DNA of 64,000 nt from Pseudomarimonas sp964350895. Lineage in GTDB: Bacteria; Pseudomonadota; Gammaproteobacteria; Xanthomonadales; Xanthomonadaceae. A model generated the notes under the pieces. The model saw nothing but the letters and a program-made list of their open reading frames with translations. It was not told the origin of the DNA and made no database searches. The position numbers and the translations under genes were made by a program. Location: NCBI GenBank assembly GCA_964350895.1, contig CAYGMG010000004.1:3327-67326 (forward strand). The letters run 5' to 3'. Below are positions 57,078 to 64,000 of this stretch, piece after piece (the stretch's first letter is position 1; the number at the start of each line of letters is the position of its first letter).

Positions 57078-58436
57078 ATGAACCTCGAAGCGCTGCGCGC
57101 GCTGGACGCCGCGCATCACCTGCATCCGTTCAGCGATCACGCGGCCCTGCGCGAGAAGGGCACGCGGATCCTGACCCGTGGCGAGGGGGTGTACGTCTGG
57201 GATCAGGACGGCAACCGCCTGCTTGATGCGTTTGCCGGGCTGTGGTGCGTCAACCTCGGTTATGGCCGTCGCGAGCTGGGTGAGGCGGCGCGCCGGCAGA
57301 TGGATCAACTGGCCTACTACAACAGCTTTTTCGGCTGCACCACCGAGCCGGCGGTGACCCTCTCGGCCAAGCTTGCCGAGCTGGCCCCGGAGGGCATCAA
57401 CCACGTCTTCTATACCAACTCCGGCTCCGAGGCCAACGACACCATCCTGCGTCTGGTGCGGCACTTCTGGGCGGTGCAGGGGCGGCCGGAGAAGTTCCAC
57501 TTCATCGGCCGGCTCAACGGCTATCACGGCTCGACCGTGGCCGGCGCCAGCCTGGGCGGCATGGCCGGCATGCACAAGCAGGGCGGGCTGCCGATCCCCG
57601 GTATCCATCACATCAACCAGCCGTACTGGTTTGGCGAGGGCGGCGAGCTGTCTGCCGAGGACTTTGGCCGTCAGCGCGCGCTGGAACTGGAGGCGAAGAT
57701 CCTCGAGCTTGGCGCGGACAAGGTCGCAGCCTTCATCGCCGAGCCGATCCAGGGCGCCGCCGGGGTGTTCATTCCGCCTGCCAGCTACTGGCCGGAGATC
57801 CAGCGCATCTGCCGCCAGTACGACGTTCTGCTGGTAGTCGACGAGGTGATCTGTGGCTTCGGCCGCACCGGCCAGTGGTTCGGCTCGGACACCTTCAACA
57901 TCCAGCCCGACCTGATGGCCGTGGCCAAGGGCCTGACTTCGGGCTACATCCCGCTCGGCGCGGTGCTGTTCGGCGACCGCGTGGCCGGCGTGCTGCGCGA
58001 GAAAGGCGGCGAGCTGGCCCATGGCTATACCTATTCCGGGCATCCGGTCTGCTGCGCGGTGGCGCTCGAAAACCTGCGCATCCTGCAGGAAGAACGCATC
58101 GTTGAACGCTGCCGCGAGGACACCGGCCCCTATCTGGCCGAGCGCTGGACGCAGCTGGGCGAGCACCCGCTGGTCGGCGAGGCGCGGATCTGCGGCATGG
58201 TCGGCGCGCTGGAGCTGGTGCCGAACAAGCCGTCGCGCGCCTTCTTCGAGGACCGCGGCCGGGTCGGCGGGCTGTGCCGCGATATCGCGCTGCGCAACGG
58301 CCTGATCCTGCGCGCCACCTGGGACGCCATGCTGCTCTCGCCGCCGCTGGTCATCTCGCGCAGCGAGGTCGATGAGCTGCTGGAAAAGACCTGGCGCACC
58401 CTGGAGCAGACCCGCGATGCACTCACCCGGCGCTGA
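57078..58436 (+). CDS. spuC: Putrescine:pyruvate aminotransferase (class III, PLP)
   Basis: Transaminase of 452 residues taking an amino group from putrescine or a related diamine to pyruvate, giving 4-aminobutyraldehyde and alanine. Class III features: TNSGSEANDT (113-122), GYHGSTVAG, Asp255 in VVDEVICGFG, and PLP-lysine Lys284 in VAKGLTSGYIPLG. The sequence and cluster position correspond to SpuC. I start at ATG 57078, where HHLHPFSDHAAL-type family sequence begins. An in-frame start at 56922 would translate the inverted-repeat element and is rejected. This gives a direct transamination route alongside the gamma-glutamyl one. Confidence 0.92.
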   Translation: MNLEALRALDAAHHLHPFSDHAALREKGTRILTRGEGVYVWDQDGNRLLDAFAGLWCVNLGYGRRELGEAARRQMDQLAYYNSFFGCTTEPAVTLSAKLAELAPEGINHVFYTNSGSEANDTILRLVRHFWAVQGRPEKFHFIGRLNGYHGSTVAGASLGGMAGMHKQGGLPIPGIHHINQPYWFGEGGELSAEDFGRQRALELEAKILELGADKVAAFIAEPIQGAAGVFIPPASYWPEIQRICRQYDVLLVVDEVICGFGRTGQWFGSDTFNIQPDLMAVAKGLTSGYIPLGAVLFGDRVAGVLREKGGELAHGYTYSGHPVCCAVALENLRILQEERIVERCREDTGPYLAERWTQLGEHPLVGEARICGMVGALELVPNKPSRAFFEDRGRVGGLCRDIALRNGLILRATWDAMLLSPPLVISRSEVDELLEKTWRTLEQTRDALTRR

Positions 58437-58474
58437 GACCCAAACCGCTGCACCACTCCGGCGATTGCCGGTGG

Positions 58475-58503
58475 CTGCCGTGGGCCCGGTTCACCGCTAT
58501 GAT
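58475..58503 (+). promoter_or_regulatory. Probable promoter of potF
   Basis: TATGAT (58498-58503, five of six consensus bases, preceded by GC) is 17 bases after CTGCCG (58475-58480), a weak -35. It lies in the 137-base gap between spuC and potF and could give extra transcripts of the importer. Confidence 0.45.
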
Positions 58504-58573
58504 CAAGCCTGCCGTTCCAAGGACCACCTCAAGCCACGCTCGTTGCCGACCCTGACACCGTAAGGAGTTCCCC

Positions 58574-59710
58574 ATGCGCAAGACCCGGCTCTGCCTGTTG
58601 ATCGCCTCTGTCCTGACCCTTGCCGCCTGCGGCGGCCAGCAAGCGCCACCGGAAGGGGAGGCCGCAGCGCCGCCGGCACCGGCCGAGCGCAAGGTGAACT
58701 TCTACAACTGGTCCGACTACATCGGCGAGGAGACCCTGGCCAACTTCAGCAAGGAGACCGGCATCAAGGTCACCTATGACGAGATGGACGCCAACGAGAC
58801 CCTCGAGGCCAAGCTGTCTACCGGCGGCAGCGGCTACGACGTGGTGGTTCCCTCGCTGTCCTTTCTTGGCAGGCAGCTGCAGGCCGGCTTCTATGCCGAG
58901 ATCGACCGCAGCAAGCTGAGCAACTACGGCAACCTCGACCCCGAACTGATGGCGCGGATTGCCCAGACCGATCCCGAGAACAAGTACTCGGTGCCCTATC
59001 TGTGGGGTACCACCGGCATCGGCTACAACGTGGCCAAGGTCAAGGAGGCTCTGGGCGCGGACTACGAGGTCGACTCCTGGAAGATGGTCTTCGACCCGGA
59101 CACCATGGCCAAGCTGGCCAGCTGCGGGGTGACCTTCCTCGATACCCCGACCGAGATGCTGCCGACCGTGCTCAACTACCTGGGCGAGGAGCCGAACAGC
59201 TTCGACGAGGCGGTGATCGACAAGGGCGGCCAGGCGCTGGAGGCGGTCCGCGACCACGTGCGCTACTACCACAGCTCGCAGTACATCAATGATCTCGCCA
59301 ATGGCGATATCTGCGTCGCGGTGGGCTGGTCGGGTGATCTGTTCCAGGCCCGCGACCGCGCCGCCGAGGCCGACAACGGGGTCGAGATCGACTACGTCAT
59401 TCCCAAGGAAGGCGGGATCATGTGGTTCGACATGATGGCGATTCCCAAGGACGCCAAGAACGTCGACGAGGCCTATGCGCTGATCGACTACATGCTCAAG
59501 CCAGAAGTGATGGCGGACATCCAGAACTACGTCACCTACGCCAGCGCCAACAGCGCCGCCCTGCCGATGGTCGATGAGGGAATCCGCAACAACCCCGCCG
59601 TCTATCCGCCGGAGGAGGTCAAGGCCAAGCTGTTCACCCTGGCCGTCGTGCCGCCCGAGGTTGACCGCATCTACACCCGGCTCTGGACGCGCCTGAAGAC
59701 CGGGCGCTGA
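58574..59710 (+). CDS. potF: Polyamine-binding protein of an ABC importer, lipoprotein
   Basis: Substrate-binding protein of 378 residues for putrescine or a related polyamine. FYNWSDYIGEETLANF and STGGSGYDVVVPS are the signature of PotF/SpuD. Two ligand contacts known in E. coli PotF look conserved: the Trp in VGWSGDLFQA and the Asp in MWFDMMAIP. Unlike soluble PotF, it has a lipobox (LAAC, Cys19) and an acidic/proline-rich tether, so it is membrane-anchored. Strong AAGGAG precedes the ATG. Only one binding protein is present, whereas Pseudomonas clusters carry both SpuD and SpuE. Confidence 0.93.
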   Translation: MRKTRLCLLIASVLTLAACGGQQAPPEGEAAAPPAPAERKVNFYNWSDYIGEETLANFSKETGIKVTYDEMDANETLEAKLSTGGSGYDVVVPSLSFLGRQLQAGFYAEIDRSKLSNYGNLDPELMARIAQTDPENKYSVPYLWGTTGIGYNVAKVKEALGADYEVDSWKMVFDPDTMAKLASCGVTFLDTPTEMLPTVLNYLGEEPNSFDEAVIDKGGQALEAVRDHVRYYHSSQYINDLANGDICVAVGWSGDLFQARDRAAEADNGVEIDYVIPKEGGIMWFDMMAIPKDAKNVDEAYALIDYMLKPEVMADIQNYVTYASANSAALPMVDEGIRNNPAVYPPEEVKAKLFTLAVVPPEVDRIYTRLWTRLKTGR

Positions 59711-59720
59711 GTGCACCAAG

Positions 59721-59744
59721 AAGGGGCGCCCAGCGGCGCCCCTT
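59721..59744 (+). terminator. Hairpin between potF and potG
   Basis: A perfect ten-base stem AAGGGGCGCC/GGCGCCCCTT with a CAGC loop starts ten bases after the potF stop. There is no long T-run. Such a hairpin after the binding-protein gene often stabilises its mRNA, giving more binding protein than membrane components. Confidence 0.7.
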
Positions 59745-59804
59745 CGCCTTTCCGCACCGGGACTCCGGCGCGATGACTGATCGACCTGTTATGGATCGCA
59801 AGCC

Positions 59805-60959
59805 ATGAGCCAGCCGGCAGAGATTGCCCCGATCGCCGTACCCGGCGTCGCCAAGACCGATCATCTCGGGGAAGACGGCTACGTCCGCCTCGAAGGCCTG
59901 CGCAAGGAGTTCGACGGCTTCCTCGCCGTTGACGATGTCAGCCTGAGCATCCGTCAGGGCGAGATCTTCGCCCTGCTTGGCGCCTCGGGCTGTGGCAAGT
60001 CGACCTTGTTGCGCATGCTGGCAGGATTCGAGCGGCCGACCGCCGGGGCGATCTTCGTCGACGGCCAGCCGATGGAGGGTCTGCCGCCGTTCAAGCGCCC
60101 GACCAACATGATGTTTCAGAGCTATGCCCTGTTTCCGCACATGACGGTAGAGCAGAACATCGCCTTTGGCCTGCAGCAGGAAAAGCTCAGCCGCGCCGAA
60201 GTGTCACGGCGGGTCGAGGAGATGCTTTCACTGGTGCAGATGAGCAAGCTCGCCCGACGCAAGCCGCACCAGCTGTCCGGCGGCCAGCAGCAGCGCGTGG
60301 CCCTGGCCCGCTCGCTGGCCAAGGGCCCCAAACTGCTCCTGCTCGACGAGCCGATGGGCGCGCTGGACAAGAAGCTGCGCTCGCAGATGCAGCTCGAACT
60401 CGCCAACATCATCGAGAAGCAGGGGGTGACCTGCGTGATGGTCACCCATGATCAGGAAGAGGCCATGACCATGGCCCACCGGATCGCGATCATGGACGCC
60501 GGGCGGATCCGTCAGGTCGCCAGTCCCGACGAGGTGTACGAGCAGCCCAACTGCCGCTTCACCGCGGGATTCATCGGTTCGGTGAACCTGCTGGAGGGAA
60601 AGATCGGCGATGACGAAACCGACCACATCACCATCGTGGCGCCGGACATCAACGGTTCGATCTATGTCGGCCACGGCGTATCGGGATACTCGGGCCAGGA
60701 AGTCGCCCTGGCGCTGCGCCCGGAGAAGATCCGCATCACCCGCGATGAGCCCTCCCAGCCGCACAACAAGCTCAAGGGGGTGATCGAGGACATCGCCTAT
60801 TTCGGCAGCCACTCGGTCTACCACGTCACCTTGCCGAGCGGGAAAAAGCTGCTGGTGAACGCCATCAATGACCGCCGCTGGGCCTCGGAGAGCTTCACCT
60901 GGAACGACGAGGCCTGGCTGAGCTGGGGCGACAACGAAGGCGTGGTGCTGTCCTCATGA
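59805..60959 (+). CDS. potG: Polyamine ABC importer ATP-binding protein
   Basis: ATPase of 384 residues energising polyamine uptake. Walker A is GASGCGKST (59-67), the Q-loop is in NMMFQSYALFPHM, the signature is LSGGQQQRVALARS, and Walker B is LLLLDEPMGALD followed by MVTHDQEEAM. After about residue 270 comes a TOBE domain typical of PotA/PotG. It overlaps the potH start by four bases (ATGA). The ribosome-binding site is weak. Confidence 0.95.
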   Translation: MSQPAEIAPIAVPGVAKTDHLGEDGYVRLEGLRKEFDGFLAVDDVSLSIRQGEIFALLGASGCGKSTLLRMLAGFERPTAGAIFVDGQPMEGLPPFKRPTNMMFQSYALFPHMTVEQNIAFGLQQEKLSRAEVSRRVEEMLSLVQMSKLARRKPHQLSGGQQQRVALARSLAKGPKLLLLDEPMGALDKKLRSQMQLELANIIEKQGVTCVMVTHDQEEAMTMAHRIAIMDAGRIRQVASPDEVYEQPNCRFTAGFIGSVNLLEGKIGDDETDHITIVAPDINGSIYVGHGVSGYSGQEVALALRPEKIRITRDEPSQPHNKLKGVIEDIAYFGSHSVYHVTLPSGKKLLVNAINDRRWASESFTWNDEAWLSWGDNEGVVLSS

Positions 60960-61867
60960 ACCTCGCAGCGCTGCGCCGCTTCGTCCCCGGCCCGCGCTGG
61001 GCGCTGATCTCGGTGCCCTACGCCTGGATGCTGCTGTTCTTCGCGGTGCCCTTCCTGATCGTGCTGAAGATCAGCTTCGCCAAGGCGGCGATGGCCATGC
61101 CGCCCTACACCGGGCTGCTGGTTTGGGCCGAGAACGCCCTGACCCTGGTCCTGAACCTCGACAACTACGCCTACCTGATTCGTGATTCGCTGTACGCCAA
61201 CGCCTATCTCAGTTCGCTGAAGATCGCCGTGGTCTCGACCTTCTTCTGCCTGCTGATCGGCTACCCGATGGCCTATGCGATCGCGCGGATGAAGCCCTCG
61301 ACGCGCAACGTGATGATCATGCTGGTGGTGCTGCCTTCCTGGACCTCCTTCCTGATCCGCATCTACGCCTGGATCGGCATCCTCAAGGGCAACGGCATCC
61401 TCAACAACTTCCTGATGGGCGTCGGCCTGATCGACGAGCCGCTGCAGATCCTCTACAGCGATACCGCGGTCTACATCGGCATCGTCTACGCCTACCTGCC
61501 GTTCATGGTGCTGCCCCTGTACGCCAACCTGGTCAAGCTCGACCTGCGCTTGCTGGAGGCCGCCTATGACCTTGGTGCCCGGCCGCTGACCGTGTTCTGG
61601 CGGATCACCCTGCCGATGTCCAAAGCCGGCATCATCGCCGGCTCGATGCTGGTGATGATCCCGGTGGTTGGCGAGTTCGTCATTCCCGAGATGCTGGGCA
61701 GTTCGGACACTCTGATGATCGGCCGCGTGCTGTGGCAGGAGTTCTTCAACAACCGCGACTGGCCGGTGGCATCGGCGGTCGCCGTGGTAATGCTCCTTCT
61801 GCTGCTGGTTCCCATCGTGCTGTTCCACCGGGCGCAGGCGCGTGAGTTGGAGGGCAAGCTGTCATGA
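60956..61867 (+). CDS. potH: Polyamine ABC importer permease, first subunit
   Basis: Inner-membrane permease of 303 residues with six predicted helices, the first at about 20-40. The cytoplasmic EAA loop that docks with the ATPase is LEAAYDLGARPLTVFWRITLP. Sequence and order correspond to PotH/SpuG. ATGA overlaps with potG upstream and potI downstream show tight translational coupling. Confidence 0.95.
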   Translation: MNLAALRRFVPGPRWALISVPYAWMLLFFAVPFLIVLKISFAKAAMAMPPYTGLLVWAENALTLVLNLDNYAYLIRDSLYANAYLSSLKIAVVSTFFCLLIGYPMAYAIARMKPSTRNVMIMLVVLPSWTSFLIRIYAWIGILKGNGILNNFLMGVGLIDEPLQILYSDTAVYIGIVYAYLPFMVLPLYANLVKLDLRLLEAAYDLGARPLTVFWRITLPMSKAGIIAGSMLVMIPVVGEFVIPEMLGSSDTLMIGRVLWQEFFNNRDWPVASAVAVVMLLLLLVPIVLFHRAQARELEGKLS

Positions 61868-62712
61868 AGCAGGTCGCCGCGATCTCTCCGATGTCACGCT
61901 GGCTGCTGGGCGCTGGCCTGATCTTCCTGTACGCGCCGATCCTCAGCCTGATCATCTATTCCTTCAACGAGTCGCGTCTGGTCACCGTGTGGTCGGGCTT
62001 CTCGTTCAAGTGGTATGGCGAGTTGTTCCAGGACCGACAGATGATGGATGCGGCCTGGGTCAGCGTGCAGGTCGCCTTCCTGACCGCCTGCGCCGCGGTC
62101 GTGCTCGGCACCATGGCGGCGATGAGCCTGACCCGCATGCGCCACTTCCCCGGCAAGACCCTGTTCGCGGCGATGATCACCGCGCCCCTGGTCATGCCCG
62201 AGGTGATCACCGGCCTGTCGATCCTGCTCATGTTCGTCACCCTGTCCGATATGTTCGGCATCGCCAGCACCCGCGGTATCGCCACCATCTGGGCCGCCCA
62301 TGTGACCTTCACCATGGCCTTCGTCACCGTGGTGATTTCCTCGCGGCTGTCCGAGCTTGACCGCTCGCTGGAAGAGGCGGCTATGGATCTTGGCGCGAAC
62401 CGGATCAAGGTGTTCTTCGTTATCACCCTGCCGATCATCGCCCCGGCCCTGGTCTCCGGCTGGCTGCTCGGATTCACCCTGTCGCTCGACGATCTGGTCA
62501 TCGCCAGCTTTGTTTCCGGACCGTCCTCGACCACCTTGCCGATGAAGGTGTTCAGCTCGGTGCGCCTGGGTGTCAGCCCCAAGGTCAACGCCCTGGCCAG
62601 CCTGCTGATCCTGATCGTCAGCATCGCCGCGGTGGTCGGCTGGTGGCTGATGTCGCGCGACGAGAAAAAGCGCCAGCGCGAGATGCAGGAAGCCCTGCAG
62701 CAGGACGACTGA
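61864..62712 (+). CDS. potI: Polyamine ABC importer permease, second subunit
   Basis: Inner-membrane permease of 282 residues and six predicted helices, partner of PotH. The EAA loop is LEEAAMDLGANRIKVFFVITLP. Sequence corresponds to PotI/SpuH; the charged C-terminus (RDEKKRQREMQEALQQDD) is cytoplasmic. It is the last gene of the cluster; a hairpin follows three bases after the stop. Confidence 0.95.
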   Translation: MKQVAAISPMSRWLLGAGLIFLYAPILSLIIYSFNESRLVTVWSGFSFKWYGELFQDRQMMDAAWVSVQVAFLTACAAVVLGTMAAMSLTRMRHFPGKTLFAAMITAPLVMPEVITGLSILLMFVTLSDMFGIASTRGIATIWAAHVTFTMAFVTVVISSRLSELDRSLEEAAMDLGANRIKVFFVITLPIIAPALVSGWLLGFTLSLDDLVIASFVSGPSSTTLPMKVFSSVRLGVSPKVNALASLLILIVSIAAVVGWWLMSRDEKKRQREMQEALQQDD

Positions 62713-62714
62713 TC

Positions 62715-62734
62715 CGCCGGCCGTTTGGCCGGCG
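62715..62734 (+). terminator. Hairpin after potI
   Basis: A perfect eight-base stem CGCCGGCC/GGCCGGCG with a GTTT loop, directly after the potI stop. No T-run follows, so termination may need Rho. Confidence 0.55.
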
Positions 62735-62808
62735 TGACAGCGCTTGGCGAGCGCTGCGCGGTGCCGCGTTGATTGGCCAGAGAGGGTCGAAACCCGAGTC
62801 GCACGATT

Positions 62809-62837
62809 CGTCATACCCGCGAAGGCGGGTATCCAGC
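62809..62837 (-). repeat. REP-like palindrome, family A variant
   Basis: ATACCCGC and GCGGGTAT arms inside CGTCATACCCGC...CCAGC match the inverted form of the family A units near the left edge. It lies in the 187-base gap between potI and the hydrolase gene; no other feature was seen in that gap. Confidence 0.65.
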
Positions 62838-62899
62838 GTGCTTGCAATCAAAGACGTGCCAAGCCTCGCCCCTCAGGTCGCCAGGGTGAGCAAGCTTGC

Positions 62900-63835
62900 C
62901 TAGCGCGTTGCCGGCTCGTCCGGGCCAGAGGGAACTGCTGCCGGCTGATCCACAGCAAGCAGTTCCCGCGCCGCGCCGATCACCAATGGCCAGGTGCTGG
63001 AGTCGGGGTCGATCATCTCGAAATGTCCGGACTCGGGCGCTTCGATCAGCTGCACGTCACCGCCGCGGGCCTGGGCGATGTCGGCGTAGCGCATTCCGAC
63101 CGGCGCCCAGTTCTCGTCGTGCTTGCCGATCAGCAGGCGCTGCGGCAGCTTGATCGGCGCCAGCAGGCTGGGATCGGTCTGCCGGTAGCGCACCGGGAAC
63201 TGCGCCGGCGAGCCGCCCATGAGTTTATCGATGACCTCGCCGCAGACCGCCTGCTCGTGCAGGTAGCGAAGATCGGCAGCCGGAGCGAGGGCGAGCACGC
63301 CGAGCGCCCGCAGAGGTTCTGGACTGGCCAGCAGGGTGCTCGCCGGCAGCTGTGGACGCGCGGCCAGCCACAGCGCCATCTGCGCCCCCGCCGAGTGTCC
63401 GGCGAAGATCACCCGATCAAGATCGAGCTGGTGCAGGGCGGCGATCTCGCGCAGATGGTCAGCGCCGGCGGCGATGTCCTGGAAGGTTCCCGGCCAGCCG
63501 CCGCCAGCATCGCCGACCCGGCGGTATTCCAGCGACCAGCTGGCGATGCCATTGGCGGCAAACGCCGCGGTCAGCTTGCTGCTGTGGCTGATGTCGTACT
63601 CGGACAGCCAGCAGCCGCCGTGCACGAAGACCACCACCGGATGCGGCCCTTCGCCATCGGGCAGGCGCAGATCGCCGAACTGCAGCGCTTCCGTGCCGTA
63701 AGCGATGCGCGCATCGGCTGTTGGCTGGTCGAAGCGGGCGAGGTCGGCGGCGCTCATGATCGCCGGGGCCTGCGCGGAGAGCGCGCCGGACAGCAGAACG
63801 AACGGGAGCAGGCAGGGCAGGATCAGGTGCTTCAT
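62900..63835 (-). CDS. Secreted alpha/beta hydrolase (esterase/lipase-like)
   Basis: Exported serine hydrolase of 311 residues. A signal peptide (1-22, LPCLLPFVLLSGALSAQ) precedes an alpha/beta-hydrolase fold with the oxyanion motif HGGCW (72-76), nucleophile Ser148 in GHSAG (146-150), and the catalytic His in ESGHFEM. The acid is probably in LIGKHDENW. HGGxW with GHSAG recalls kynurenine-formamidase-like esterases and carboxylesterases, but the signal peptide makes a periplasmic or secreted esterase more likely. I begin at ATG 63835, directly before the signal peptide, rather than at 63892. Substrate unknown. Confidence 0.9.
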   Translation of the reverse strand: MKHLILPCLLPFVLLSGALSAQAPAIMSAADLARFDQPTADARIAYGTEALQFGDLRLPDGEGPHPVVVFVHGGCWLSEYDISHSSKLTAAFAANGIASWSLEYRRVGDAGGGWPGTFQDIAAGADHLREIAALHQLDLDRVIFAGHSAGAQMALWLAARPQLPASTLLASPEPLRALGVLALAPAADLRYLHEQAVCGEVIDKLMGGSPAQFPVRYRQTDPSLLAPIKLPQRLLIGKHDENWAPVGMRYADIAQARGGDVQLIEAPESGHFEMIDPDSSTWPLVIGAARELLAVDQPAAVPSGPDEPATR

Positions 63836-63865
63836 CGGACATCCGCGTTGGGCAGGTCGCTCGCG

Positions 63866-63871
63866 AGTATA
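63866..63871 (-). promoter_or_regulatory. Putative -10 box of the alpha/beta hydrolase gene
   Basis: On the minus strand CTATACTCGCG lies about 31 bases before the ATG at 63835, the third copy of TATACTCGC placed 30-40 bases before a minus-strand start in this window. Confidence 0.45.
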
Positions 63872-64000
63872 GGTGGCCTGCAGGCCCTTCACGCGCGCTC
63901 CCCGTCGGAATCTCCTAGTGTCCTGTTCCGGAAGTACATCGCAGTATTCGCTCGGTCTGCGCCGTCGATGCTGCGTTGCTCGTCGTCGCCATAGCGCTGC

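Noticed and set aside
1..64000. CRISPR arrays, tRNA or rRNA genes, prophage, intact insertion sequences
   Set aside because: I looked for regularly spaced repeats, tRNA-like cloverleaf ends, rRNA stretches, integrases and transposases on both strands and saw none. The only repeats are REP-type palindromes and the 178-base element. A covariance-model search was not possible here.

Overview
The window is high-GC DNA with single-codon or overlapping gene junctions and families typical of a gammaproteobacterium of the Lysobacterales (Xanthomonadales) type. This placement is inferred from REP-like palindromes, the mix of families (RNase E, NfuA, PhhB, GacA/UvrY-type regulator, AttH operon) and several secreted proteins carrying a short 'F-x-D-G-F-E'-like motif. 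No rRNA, tRNA, CRISPR array, prophage or intact insertion sequence was seen. A run of 100 Ns (81-180) marks an assembly gap near the left edge.

Layout. 1-5.5 kb: REP-rich edge, then alanine dehydrogenase and a beta-alanine/polyamine aminotransferase (minus), and PuuR-type regulator and PuuC-type aldehyde dehydrogenase (plus), with REP doublets (REPINs) between and after them. 5.5-10.1 kb: divergent secreted choice-of-anchor I protein and CehA-like PHP metallohydrolase, separated by Pho-box-like repeats. 10.4-15.4 kb: serine hydrolase with a membrane tail, then a response regulator/histidine kinase pair. 15.5-22.3 kb: three large secreted proteins (FG-GAP, parallel beta-helix, and an unrecognised 935-residue protein). 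22.5-26.7 kb: ABC ATPase / FtsX-like permease / AttH-type lipoprotein operon. 26.8-33.8 kb: Pho-box-preceded glycosyltransferase, SRAP protein, a cobalamin group (BtuM-like transporter, adenosyltransferase, CobT-CobS-CobC), TrhO and a response regulator. 33.9-40.9 kb: rne, rluC, phhB, nfuA, a TonB-like small protein and two cytochromes c. 41.2-48.9 kb: RND adaptor with two tandem RND permeases. 49.1-51.8 kb: secreted carboxypeptidase-regulatory-repeat protein. 51.9-62.7 kb: polyamine cluster: PuuB and a gamma-glutamylpolyamine synthetase (minus), divergent from PuuD/SpuA, a second synthetase (SpuB), SpuC, and the PotFGHI/SpuDFGH importer (plus). 62.9-63.8 kb: secreted alpha/beta hydrolase.

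How it works together. The two ends of the window form one polyamine programme. PotFGHI imports putrescine-type substrates. PuuA/SpuB, PuuB, PuuC and PuuD carry out the gamma-glutamylation route. The aminotransferases SpuC and BauA pass amino groups to pyruvate, and alanine dehydrogenase can regenerate pyruvate from the alanine made. A perfect palindrome overlaps the inferred puuR -35 box, and a related 15-mer lies in the puuA/puuD intergenic region 51 kb away, which suggests common control by PuuR. A second theme is possible PhoB control of the divergent secreted pair at 5.5-10 kb and of the glycosyltransferase at 26.8 kb. The recurrent DGFE-like motif in five unrelated exported proteins is the most novel-looking feature.
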